The position numbers and the translations under genes are program-made. From an uncultured Pelagibacteraceae bacterium (GTDB taxonomy: Bacteria > Pseudomonadota > Alphaproteobacteria > Pelagibacterales > Pelagibacteraceae), in contig CACMJW010000011.1 in the NCBI GenBank assembly GCA_902614125.1, positions 1-33,765 of the forward strand: a stretch of 33,765 nucleotides of DNA, in the 5' to 3' direction. The notes below the pieces were generated by a model that saw only the letters and a list, made by a program, of their open reading frames with translations, did no database searches and was not told where the DNA came from. This document shows, one piece after another, positions 18,446-26,554 of this stretch. Position 1 is the first letter of the stretch; every line of letters starts with the position of its first letter.

Positions 18446-19383
18446 TATTCACAAAAAATTTTCAAACATGCCATTCTAATAGCTACACCTAATTCAACTT
18501 GCTCTTTGACAACACTCATATTTGTGTCATCAGCTAACTTTGTGTCAATTTCAATTCCTCTATTCATTGGTCCTGGATGCATAATGATACAATCTTCTTT
18601 GGCATATCTAAGTTTGTCAGGTGTTAAACCATAGTATTCATAATATTCTCTGTTGGAGGAAAGAAAGGAACTTGTCATTCTTTCATTTTGCAATCTCAAC
18701 ATCATTACAATGTCACAATCCTTTACTCCTTTTTTCATATCTGAAAACATATTTACTCCAAATTTTTCAATTTCTTTTGGCATAAGATTTGAGGGTGCAA
18801 CAATGTTAACTTCGGCACCCAACATATTTAAAAGATAAATATTTGATCTAGCTACTCTTGAGTGTTGAATGTCACCACAAATTGCAATTTTTAAACCTTG
18901 AATTTTCTTTTTTCTATTAATTATTGTTAGTGCATCTAATAATGCTTGTGTTGGATGTTCTCTTCGTCCATCTCCTGCATTTAAAACTGCACAATTTACC
19001 TTTTGAGAAAGTAGGTTACATGCGCCTGAGTCTTGATGTCTTATAACTATAATATCAGGATGCATAGCGTTTAGGGTCATGGCAGTATCTATTAATGTTT
19101 CACCTTTTTTAATTGCTGAATTTGTAATATTCATTGACATTACGTCAGCACCTAATCTTTTACCTGCTAGTTCAAAAGAGCTTTGCGTTCTAGTCGAAGG
19201 TTCAAAAAAAAGATTAATTTGTGTTTTACCCTTTAAAATATTTAACTTTTTATTTTTACTTTTGTTTAAATTAATGAAGCTGCTAGCTTCTTCTAATATA
19301 AGATTGATATCAGAAATAGATAAATCCTGAATTCCTAACAAATGTTTTTGGGAAATTTTAACAGCTTTTGATTTAATTGCCAT
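18445..19383 (-). CDS. pyrB: Aspartate carbamoyltransferase catalytic chain
   Basis: Condenses carbamoyl phosphate and aspartate in the committed step of pyrimidine synthesis. From the ATG at 19383 the product has 312 residues; a TTG three codons earlier (19392) is also possible. It has the carbamoyl-phosphate loop [20 protein letters not shown] (59-78), the KKGETL lysine (92-97), [17 protein letters not shown], and the C-terminal [11 protein letters not shown]. No pyrI regulatory chain is nearby; the partner is likely the dihydroorotase-like protein encoded just downstream with a one-base overlap. Confidence 0.95.
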   Translation of the reverse strand: MAIKSKAVKISQKHLLGIQDLSISDINLILEEASSFINLNKSKNKKLNILKGKTQINLFFEPSTRTQSSFELAGKRLGADVMSMNITNSAIKKGETLIDTAMTLNAMHPDIIVIRHQDSGACNLLSQKVNCAVLNAGDGRREHPTQALLDALTIINRKKKIQGLKIAICGDIQHSRVARSNIYLLNMLGAEVNIVAPSNLMPKEIEKFGVNMFSDMKKGVKDCDIVMMLRLQNERMTSSFLSSNREYYEYYGLTPDKLRYAKEDCIIMHPGPMNRGIEIDTKLADDTNMSVVKEQVELGVAIRMACLKIFCE

Positions 19384-19425
19384 TAAAACCAACTCTATAG
19401 CTATATATTATAAACAATGCAAGTA

Positions 19426-19881
19426 CTAATTATTCAAGAAATCAATAGCACCCTGTAGGATAAACGTTGCTGCATTTTGATCGATATTTTTTTCTCTTTT
19501 GCTCACATTAACATCCAATTGACTAGTAATATTAAAAGCTCCTACAGTGGATAATCTTTCATCCCATAAGCAAATATCAACATTGATAGATTTTGAAATA
19601 TTTTTTGAAATATCATTCACTGATTGAGACGCTTTTCCATAAGATCCATCCATGTTTAAAGGATTTCCAATAATAATACCTTTAATGTTGTTTTCTTTAA
19701 TTATTACTTCTAAATTCGATATCAAATAATTAATTCCCCTATTTTCTATGGTTGTAAAAGGGGTTGCTATTTTTTGATATTCATCACATATAGAAACACC
19801 TATTCTTTTTGATCCTAAATCTAAGCCAATCAATCTTGTTTTAACACTTTGTTTGTTTTTTAGTTCTTCAATAGTGATCAT
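19426..19881 (-). CDS. ruvX: RuvX/YqgF-type RNase H-fold nuclease
   Basis: YqgF/RuvX proteins are RNase H-fold enzymes linked to rRNA 5'-end processing and proposed as Holliday junction resolvases. The 151-residue product has the family motifs LIGLDLGSKRIGVSICD (18-33; Asp21), IGNPLNMDGSYG (71-82), LWDERLST (105-112; Glu108) and DQNAATFILQG (134-144; Asp134), so all three acidic catalytic residues are visible. It is 42 bases upstream of pyrB on the same strand, possibly one transcript, and divergent from gatC. Confidence 0.92.
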   Translation of the reverse strand: MITIEELKNKQSVKTRLIGLDLGSKRIGVSICDEYQKIATPFTTIENRGINYLISNLEVIIKENNIKGIIIGNPLNMDGSYGKASQSVNDISKNISKSINVDICLWDERLSTVGAFNITSQLDVNVSKREKNIDQNAATFILQGAIDFLNN

Positions 19882-19932
19882 ATTGTATAATTTTTACTTA
19901 AATGATACTTTGCAGCAAATTTTAATTACCAT

Positions 19933-20220
19933 ATGACAATAGATCTTAAAACTGTAAAACATATATCTAAGTTAGCCAGAATTTCTACAGATGAGAAAAA
20001 AGCCAATAAACTAGCTAATGATTTAAATTCTATTTTCAAATTCATTGAAGCATTAAATGAGCTTGATACTGAAAAAGTTGAACCTTTGACATCGGTTGCA
20101 GACACAAAATTAAGGCTCAGAGAAGACAAGTTTGAAGCTAATAATATAAGAGATAAGATCCTGAAAAACTCTCCTGATGAAAATAAAGATTATTTTGTAG
20201 TACCAAAGGTTGTTGAGTAA
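19933..20220 (+). CDS. gatC: Asp/Glu-tRNA amidotransferase subunit C
   Basis: GatC clamps GatA to GatB in the amidotransferase that turns Glu-tRNA(Gln) and/or Asp-tRNA(Asn) into the correct amide forms. The 95-residue product has the family pattern LKTVKHISKLARISTDEKK at the start and VEPLTSVADTKLRLREDK in the middle. It overlaps gatA by one base. The 51 bases before it, shared with divergent ruvX, contain a TATAAT (19886-19891) but no fitting -35. Confidence 0.94.
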   Translation: MTIDLKTVKHISKLARISTDEKKANKLANDLNSIFKFIEALNELDTEKVEPLTSVADTKLRLREDKFEANNIRDKILKNSPDENKDYFVVPKVVE

Positions 20221-21674
20221 TGTCTGATATTACAAAACTATCTTTAAATGAACTTATAAAAAATATTAGAAATAAAAAATTATCCTCAACAGAAATAACA
20301 AATTCATTTATTGAAAGATCGGAAAAATCAAAAAAATTAAATACTTATGTCACAGATAATTTTTCAAGCGCTTTAGAAGCTGCAAAAATATTTGATGAAA
20401 AACCTAATATGGATTTAAAACTTCCTGGTATACCAATAGCAGTAAAAGATTTATTTTGTACTAATGGAGTAAGAACGACGGCAGGAAGTAACATTTTAAA
20501 CAATTTTATTCCACCTTACGAATCTACTGTAACGCAAAGCATGTGGGATGAAGGTGCAATTTTGCTTGGCAAATTAAATTGTGATGAGTTTGCTATGGGT
20601 TCTTCTAACGAAACTAGTTTTTTTGGAAATGTACAAAATCCAATTAGTGAAAATCTTGTACCAGGTGGTTCATCAGGCGGTTCATCAGCAGCTCTTGCTG
20701 CAAATCTTACCCCAGTTACTATTGGAACTGATACAGGAGGATCAATTCGACAACCTGCATCTTTTACTGGTACAGTTGGTCTAAAACCAACTTACGGAAG
20801 TTGCTCTAGATATGGTATTGTAGCATTTGCATCTTCTTTAGATCAAGCTGGTCCAATGAGTCAGAATGTCAAAGATACTGCATTATTATTAGAAGTTATC
20901 TCAAAATTTGATAACAAAGACTCAACATCCATAGATTTTAAAAGAAATAAATATTCATCTGAGCTTACAAATAATATTAAAGGACTAAAAATAGGTATTC
21001 CCAATGAATATAGAGTTGAAGGTATGCCTAAAGAAATTGAAGGTCTTTGGAAAAAAGGAATTGAAATTATAAAAGATTGTGGTGCAAAAACTGTTGATAT
21101 TTCTCTACCTACTACAAAGTATGCATTGCCAACTTATTATATAGTTGCTCCAGCTGAGGCCTCCTCAAATTTGGCAAGGTATGATGGAGTAAAATATGGT
21201 TTTAGATCTGAAGGTGAAAACTTGATTGATATGTATGAAAAAACAAGATCTGAAGGATTCGGAGAAGAAGTTAAAAGAAGAATTTTAATTGGCACTTATG
21301 TATTATCATCAGGTTATTACGATGCATATTACCTAAAGGCACAAAAAGTAAGACAACTTATTAAAAAAGATTTCGATTATGTTTATAATAATGTTGATGC
21401 TATACTAACACCTTCAACACCAAGTTCTGCATTTAAAATTGGGGAAAAAACTAATGATCCGGTATCAATGTATTTGAATGATATTTTTACTGTCCCTGTA
21501 AATCTAGCTGGATTACCTGGTATTTCTATACCCGCAGGAATAGACAATAAAGGGTTCCCATTGGGACTTCAAATAATAGGTAAACCTTTTGATGAACAAA
21601 CAATATTAAATATTGCCTATTCAATGGAAGAAAAGATTAATTTTAAGAATAATATAACTGATTGGTGGATGTAA
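20220..21674 (+). CDS. gatA: Asp/Glu-tRNA amidotransferase subunit A
   Basis: The amidase subunit that frees ammonia from glutamine for transfer to the aminoacyl-tRNA. The 484-residue product has the amidase signature with an intact Ser-cisSer-Lys triad: Lys76 (IPIAVKDLF), Ser151 ([10 protein letters not shown]) and Ser175 ([12 protein letters not shown]), at the same spacing as in characterised GatA. It is joined to gatC and gatB by one-base overlaps, giving a compact gatCAB operon. Confidence 0.96.
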   Translation: MSDITKLSLNELIKNIRNKKLSSTEITNSFIERSEKSKKLNTYVTDNFSSALEAAKIFDEKPNMDLKLPGIPIAVKDLFCTNGVRTTAGSNILNNFIPPYESTVTQSMWDEGAILLGKLNCDEFAMGSSNETSFFGNVQNPISENLVPGGSSGGSSAALAANLTPVTIGTDTGGSIRQPASFTGTVGLKPTYGSCSRYGIVAFASSLDQAGPMSQNVKDTALLLEVISKFDNKDSTSIDFKRNKYSSELTNNIKGLKIGIPNEYRVEGMPKEIEGLWKKGIEIIKDCGAKTVDISLPTTKYALPTYYIVAPAEASSNLARYDGVKYGFRSEGENLIDMYEKTRSEGFGEEVKRRILIGTYVLSSGYYDAYYLKAQKVRQLIKKDFDYVYNNVDAILTPSTPSSAFKIGEKTNDPVSMYLNDIFTVPVNLAGLPGISIPAGIDNKGFPLGLQIIGKPFDEQTILNIAYSMEEKINFKNNITDWWM

Positions 21675-23140
21675 TGGCTAAAAATAACCAATTTTTTATT
21701 GAAAGAGAACAAAACAAATATGAAGTTGTTATTGGCCTTGAAGTTCATGCCCAGGTAACTTCAGATTCAAAATTATTTTCATCTTCACCAACAAAATTTG
21801 GAGCTGAACCAAATACTCAAGTTAGTTTAGTAGATGCAGCTTTTCCTGGAATGCTTCCAGTTATAAATGAGTTTTGTGTAAAACAAGCAATTAAAACTGG
21901 AATTGGTTTAAAAGCAAAAATAAATAAAAAGTCTATATTTGATAGAAAAAACTATTTTTATGCCGATCTTCCACAGGGTTATCAGATTTCTCAATATAAA
22001 TATCCAATAATTGGTGAAGGTAAAGTTATTTTAGATATGGCAGATGGTCAAAAAGAAATTGGCATCGAAAGACTTCATTTAGAACAAGATGCTGGCAAAA
22101 GTATTCATGATATAGATCCAACAAATACATTTGTAGATTTGAATAGATCTGGTGTAGCTTTAATGGAAATAGTTAGCAAACCTGATTTAAGATCTCCAGA
22201 CGAGGTAAATGCATATATAAAAAAATTACGATCTATTATGAGATATCTCGGAACTTGTGATGGCAATATGCAAGAAGGATCACTCAGGGCAGATGTCAAT
22301 GTTTCAGTAAGAAGACAAGGTGATGATAATTTTGGCACACGATGTGAGATTAAAAATGTGAATTCAATAAAATTTATGCAGATGGCTATAATTTATGAAG
22401 CTAACAGACAAGTTGATCTTATAGAAGAAGGGAAGAGCATTGATCAAGAAACAAGATTATTCGACACAAAAAAAAATGAAACAAGATCTATGAGATCTAA
22501 AGAAGACGCTCATGACTATAGATATTTTCCTGATCCAGATTTGCTGCCATTAGAAATAAGTGATGAGTTTATAACTCAAATTAAAGATGAAATACCTGAA
22601 TTACCAGATGAGAAGAAAAAAAGGTTTATAGATAAATTTAATTTATCATCATATGAAGCTAATATTTTGGTATCAGATATTGACACATCTAAATATTTTG
22701 AAGAAGTAATTAAAAATTCAGATGTTAAACTTGCGACTAATTGGATTACTGGTGAACTTTTTGCGGTATTAAATGAGAAAAATTTAGAAATATCAGAAAG
22801 TCCTGTAAGTTCTAATAATTTATCAAAACTGATAAATTTGATTAAAGACGGTACAATATCAGGCAAAATAGCAAAAACTATTTTTGAAGAAATGATTGAT
22901 GGTGATAAAGATCCACAGATAATTGTTGATCAAAAAGGATTAAAACAGGAAAGTGATCCCAAAGCACTTGAAGAACTTATTAATAAAGTAATTAAACATA
23001 ATACTTCTAAAGTTGAAGAATATAAGTCAGGTAAAGAAAAATTGTTTGGTTTTTTTGTTGGTCAGGTTATGAAAGAAAGCAAGGGCAAAGGGAATCCTCA
23101 ATTAATTAACAAAATATTAAAAGAAAAACTAAATGGATAA
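21674..23140 (+). CDS. gatB: Asp/Glu-tRNA amidotransferase subunit B
   Basis: GatB binds the misacylated tRNA and phosphorylates its side-chain carboxylate before amidation. From the ATG at 21674 the product is 488 residues: the catalytic cradle with [10 protein letters not shown] near residue 20 and [14 protein letters not shown] near 95, and a C-terminal YqeY-like tail domain (last about 150 residues, [10 protein letters not shown] and [16 protein letters not shown]). An upstream in-frame TTG (21662) would lie inside gatA and was not chosen. Its last 8 bases overlap the next gene. Confidence 0.96.
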   Translation: MAKNNQFFIEREQNKYEVVIGLEVHAQVTSDSKLFSSSPTKFGAEPNTQVSLVDAAFPGMLPVINEFCVKQAIKTGIGLKAKINKKSIFDRKNYFYADLPQGYQISQYKYPIIGEGKVILDMADGQKEIGIERLHLEQDAGKSIHDIDPTNTFVDLNRSGVALMEIVSKPDLRSPDEVNAYIKKLRSIMRYLGTCDGNMQEGSLRADVNVSVRRQGDDNFGTRCEIKNVNSIKFMQMAIIYEANRQVDLIEEGKSIDQETRLFDTKKNETRSMRSKEDAHDYRYFPDPDLLPLEISDEFITQIKDEIPELPDEKKKRFIDKFNLSSYEANILVSDIDTSKYFEEVIKNSDVKLATNWITGELFAVLNEKNLEISESPVSSNNLSKLINLIKDGTISGKIAKTIFEEMIDGDKDPQIIVDQKGLKQESDPKALEELINKVIKHNTSKVEEYKSGKEKLFGFFVGQVMKESKGKGNPQLINKILKEKLNG

Positions 23141-23786
23141 ATATATGGATATCGATCAAAAAATGATCGACTATATATTTTCACACACCTCTGAACTTCA
23201 TCCAGTACAAAAGAAAATAATCAAATTTAATGAAAAACTGGGTTACAGTAAAAAATTACAAATTTCAGTATTACAAGCTAACTTTATTGAATTTTTAATT
23301 AAATTTAAAAAGTTTAAATCTTGTTTAGAGATAGGAACTTTTACTGGTTACAGTGCTTTATCAATAGCCTTATCTTTACCAAAGAATGGAAGGTTGTATT
23401 GCATAGATAAAAATGAAGAAAAACTTAATATTGCTAAAAAATTTTTTAAGCAAGCAAGGGTAAATAAAAAAATATTTACTGATATATCAAATGCTGAAGA
23501 AAGTTTGATAAAATTAAAAAAAAATGCGAAAAAATTTGATTTTATACTGATTGATGCAGATAAAGAAAATTACATAAATTACTTCGATTTATCATTATCT
23601 TTATTAAACAAAGGTGGGTTAATATTAGTTGATAATATTTTATGGAAAGGTGAAGTAGTTAATCCACTAGCCAATGATAAGCTTACAAAATTAATTAAAA
23701 ATTTTAATAACTACATAAAAAAATTAAAAATTAATAAATATATTGTTCCAATTGGAGATGGTTTTTTAATTTGCTGGAAAAAATAA
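23133..23786 (+). CDS. Family-3 SAM-dependent O-methyltransferase (possible TrmR-like)
   Basis: A 217-residue class I methyltransferase of the Methyltransf_3 (caffeoyl-CoA/COG4122) family. Seen: SAM-binding [16 protein letters not shown] (64-79), acidic CIDKNEEKL (90-98), and the metal-binding set DADKENY (141-147) and [12 protein letters not shown] (167-178). The end, [14 protein letters not shown], closes the family fold. The family acts on catechols but also includes B. subtilis TrmR (YrrM), which methylates 5-hydroxyuridine in tRNA. The one-base overlap with trhO favours the TrmR role; this is context-based inference. It overlaps gatB by 8 bases. Confidence 0.8.
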   Translation: MDKYMDIDQKMIDYIFSHTSELHPVQKKIIKFNEKLGYSKKLQISVLQANFIEFLIKFKKFKSCLEIGTFTGYSALSIALSLPKNGRLYCIDKNEEKLNIAKKFFKQARVNKKIFTDISNAEESLIKLKKNAKKFDFILIDADKENYINYFDLSLSLLNKGGLILVDNILWKGEVVNPLANDKLTKLIKNFNNYIKKLKINKYIVPIGDGFLICWKK

Positions 23787-24676
23787 TGAAAATATTTTCT
23801 TTCTATAAAATCGAACGAATAAAAAAACTCAAATTTTTAAAAATAAAAATAATTAAAGAAATACAAAAAAATAACATTAAAGGATTAGTAATTTTGTCTA
23901 AAGAAGGTATTAATGCCACGATAGCTGGAAATAGTAAAGATATTTCAAATATTGTTAAATACATAAAATTAATTTTGAATATTAAAAAATTTGATATTGA
24001 AAATATTACATACTCTTCATTCATTCCATTTCTTAAAACTAAAGTAAAAATTAAAAATGAGGTTGTGCCAATGGATTATAACTTCTCATTTAAAAATAAA
24101 ATTACAAAAAATTATCTATCTCCAAAGAAATGGGATAATTTATTATCTCAAAAAAATGTAAAAATTGTAGATGCTAGAAAACCATTTGAATATGAGGTTG
24201 GTACCTTTAAAGGAGCAGTAAATCCAAATACATATAATTTTAGAGAGTTTAAAACATATTTATCTAATTTAGATAAAAAACAAAAAATTGGAATGTTTTG
24301 TACAGGTGGTATTAGATGTGAAAAAGCATCAAATTATTTACATAATAATGGTTTTAAAAATGTTTATATGCTTAAAGGTGGAATTATAAATTATTTTAAT
24401 AAAACTGATCCAAAAAAAAGTAATTGGAAAGGAGAATGTTTCGTATTTGACAATAGAGTTACAATTAAAAAAAATACTAAAGTTGGAAATTATGGTATTT
24501 GTAACGCTTGTAGATTGCCTATTAGTAAAAAAGACAAAAAGTCCAAATATTACAAAATTGGTTTATCTTGTCCTAAGTGTTATGACAAGTTGACATCAAG
24601 TCAAATAACTAGATTTACTGTAAGACATAAACAATTATTAAATAAAAAAATTCCCCTCATTTATAAAAGAAAATAA
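23786..24676 (+). CDS. trhO: tRNA uridine-34 hydroxylase TrhO (UPF0176, rhodanese domain)
   Basis: TrhO makes 5-hydroxyuridine at wobble position 34 of certain tRNAs using oxygen. From the ATG at 23786 the product has 296 residues: an N-terminal acylphosphatase-like domain (about 1-95, with KEGINATIAG at 39-48), a rhodanese domain (about 115-205) with the active-site FCTGGIRCEKAS (Cys172 and Cys178), and a C-terminal part with four cysteines (239, 242, 262, 265), a likely zinc site. It starts in a TAATG overlap with the methyltransferase gene, implying coupled translation. An earlier in-frame TTG (23771) was not chosen. Confidence 0.9.
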   Translation: MKIFSFYKIERIKKLKFLKIKIIKEIQKNNIKGLVILSKEGINATIAGNSKDISNIVKYIKLILNIKKFDIENITYSSFIPFLKTKVKIKNEVVPMDYNFSFKNKITKNYLSPKKWDNLLSQKNVKIVDARKPFEYEVGTFKGAVNPNTYNFREFKTYLSNLDKKQKIGMFCTGGIRCEKASNYLHNNGFKNVYMLKGGIINYFNKTDPKKSNWKGECFVFDNRVTIKKNTKVGNYGICNACRLPISKKDKKSKYYKIGLSCPKCYDKLTSSQITRFTVRHKQLLNKKIPLIYKRK

Positions 24677-24682
24677 ATTCGT

Positions 24683-26038
24683 ATGAATATTTTGTCTGAT
24701 GATGTTAAAATATTAATTAGGAAGCTTGCAATACCTGCAAGTGTTGGAACTTTATTCCAGACTTTATATAATATAGTTGATACTTTTTTTGCAGGAAAAA
24801 TCTCACCTGAGGCATTATCTGCACTTACCAAATCATTTCCTATATATTTTATATTAATCGCATCTTCTATTGGTGTGACTGTTGCTGGTACTTCATTAAT
24901 TGGAAATAGCATAGGCGAAAAAAAATCTAATAAAGCTTCAACTTATTTTTGCCAGTTAATTTTTTTTTCAATTATTTTAATATTTTTTATAACACTAATA
25001 GGTCTAAATTTTTCTGATGATGTTTTTAAGATTATGGGCTCAACAGATGAAGTTATGAATTTGGGTTTAGACTATACTAATATAATTTTCTATGGATCTT
25101 TCCTTTTTATAATAGTCGTTGCTATGAATTCTTTGTTACATGCAGAAGGTGATACCAAAACATACAGAAATGCTCTAATTATATCTTTTTTTTTAAATAT
25201 ATTTTTAAATCCAATTTTAATCTTTGGTTTTTTATTTATTCCGGCTTTTGGCATGAAGGGTATTGGTATTGCCACAATAATTGCACAATCAATTTCGTTT
25301 ATAATAATTTTCAATAAAGTAATTAAAAGCGAACTTACAAAAAAAATAATTATTAATAATTTTTTTCCTAAAATTTATTTTTTAAAAAATATTTTTTTTC
25401 AATCTATGCCAATCATTATCTCTATATGTGGTTACTCTGTTGCATCTGCTATTGTTTTTAAATATGCTGGCTTTTCAGGAGAGTATGCGGCTGCTGGATA
25501 CGGCGCAGGTACGAGAATTGAGCAAGTTGTACTTTTGCCTATACTTGGCATTAACACTGCAATTATAACAATTATATCACAAAATTTTGGTGCTAAAAAT
25601 TTATCGAGAATTAAACAAACATATTTAACCGCAATAAAATATGCTTTTGTAATAATGATTTTATCTTCTTTATTTGTTTATTTCTTGGCTGAATTGTTAA
25701 CAGGTCTTTTTTCCGCTGATTTAAATGTTATCGAATTTGGAAAATTATATTTACAAATATCAGCATTTGTATTGCCAGCTTATCCAGTTTTTTTCTTATC
25801 AAATGGTTTTTTTATGGCACTAAAAAAATCAGAAAAAGCTCTGATTGCAAATGTTTTTAGAAATTTAATATTTCCATTTCTGGTTTTTTACACAGCTCTA
25901 TTTTATAACTCTAACTTTGAAAATTTCTTTTGGTTATGGGTTATATATAATTGGATTTTTTCACTTAGTTATTTAGGATACACTTTTTTTTATTTGAACT
26001 TTAGGTTAGACAAATTTAGCACTGTCGTTAAGCCATAG
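24683..26038 (+). CDS. MATE family efflux transporter
   Basis: A multidrug/metabolite exporter of the MOP superfamily, driven by H+ or Na+. The 451-residue protein shows about twelve membrane segments in two halves; typical are IPASVGTLFQTLYNIVDTFF near residue 13, GNSIGEKKSNKA in the first loop, LLHAEGDTKT near 150, and AAAGYGAGTRIEQ and ISQNFGAKN in the second half. The substrate cannot be told. It starts 6 bases after trhO. Its last 33 bases overlap the end of the convergent soxG, and both frames look intact. Confidence 0.9.
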   Translation: MNILSDDVKILIRKLAIPASVGTLFQTLYNIVDTFFAGKISPEALSALTKSFPIYFILIASSIGVTVAGTSLIGNSIGEKKSNKASTYFCQLIFFSIILIFFITLIGLNFSDDVFKIMGSTDEVMNLGLDYTNIIFYGSFLFIIVVAMNSLLHAEGDTKTYRNALIISFFLNIFLNPILIFGFLFIPAFGMKGIGIATIIAQSISFIIIFNKVIKSELTKKIIINNFFPKIYFLKNIFFQSMPIIISICGYSVASAIVFKYAGFSGEYAAAGYGAGTRIEQVVLLPILGINTAIITIISQNFGAKNLSRIKQTYLTAIKYAFVIMILSSLFVYFLAELLTGLFSADLNVIEFGKLYLQISAFVLPAYPVFFLSNGFFMALKKSEKALIANVFRNLIFPFLVFYTALFYNSNFENFFWLWVIYNWIFSLSYLGYTFFYLNFRLDKFSTVVKP

Positions 26039-26554
26039 ACATAAATGTTCTGAGAAAGATCTTCTTACAAATAAATTAATATTATAAGTATTTTTGTTAT
26101 GTAATATTACATCAATATGATTAACTATTGTTTGTGTTGTTAAACCATCCGTTTTTGAAAATTGATCAAAATTAAACGAACATCCAGTTGAGAGAATATC
26201 ATAAATCTTACTACCTTTTAAATTTATACATATCCATTGATCTGAGATATCAGTTACAGATCCATAATTAACTTTAGATATTTCAGAGTATAACTTGTTA
26301 AATATTACTTTTTCATCGTCATTTTTAAAATAAACCATCCATTCATCAGGACTGAGCCATATTGCATTAAAATTTTCACTAAATGAACTTGTATTAGCTT
26401 CATTTGGTAAAATTAAAGATAATACTTTTCCAGCTTTTGCAAAAAACTCTTTAGATTTTCCTCTTAAATTAATTTTGCTAATTGGTTCTTGCAATGATAT
26501 TTCCACATCATTTAATTTGTTATCAGTAATTTGTGGATAGTGTGTATCAAGCAT
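26006..26554 (-). CDS. soxG: Sarcosine oxidase gamma subunit
   Basis: Gamma subunit of heterotetrameric sarcosine oxidase, structurally related to the folate-binding part of the alpha subunit. The 182-residue product has the weakly conserved family features: ISKINLRGK near the start, LSPDEWMVYF (about 78-88), VTDISDQWICINLKG in the middle, and a C-terminal RRSFSEHLCLWL. The call rests mainly on position as the last gene of soxBDAG plus these features. It overlaps soxA by 8 bases and the convergent MATE gene by 33 bases. Confidence 0.9.
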   Translation of the reverse strand: MLDTHYPQITDNKLNDVEISLQEPISKINLRGKSKEFFAKAGKVLSLILPNEANTSSFSENFNAIWLSPDEWMVYFKNDDEKVIFNKLYSEISKVNYGSVTDISDQWICINLKGSKIYDILSTGCSFNFDQFSKTDGLTTQTIVNHIDVILHNKNTYNINLFVRRSFSEHLCLWLNDSAKFV

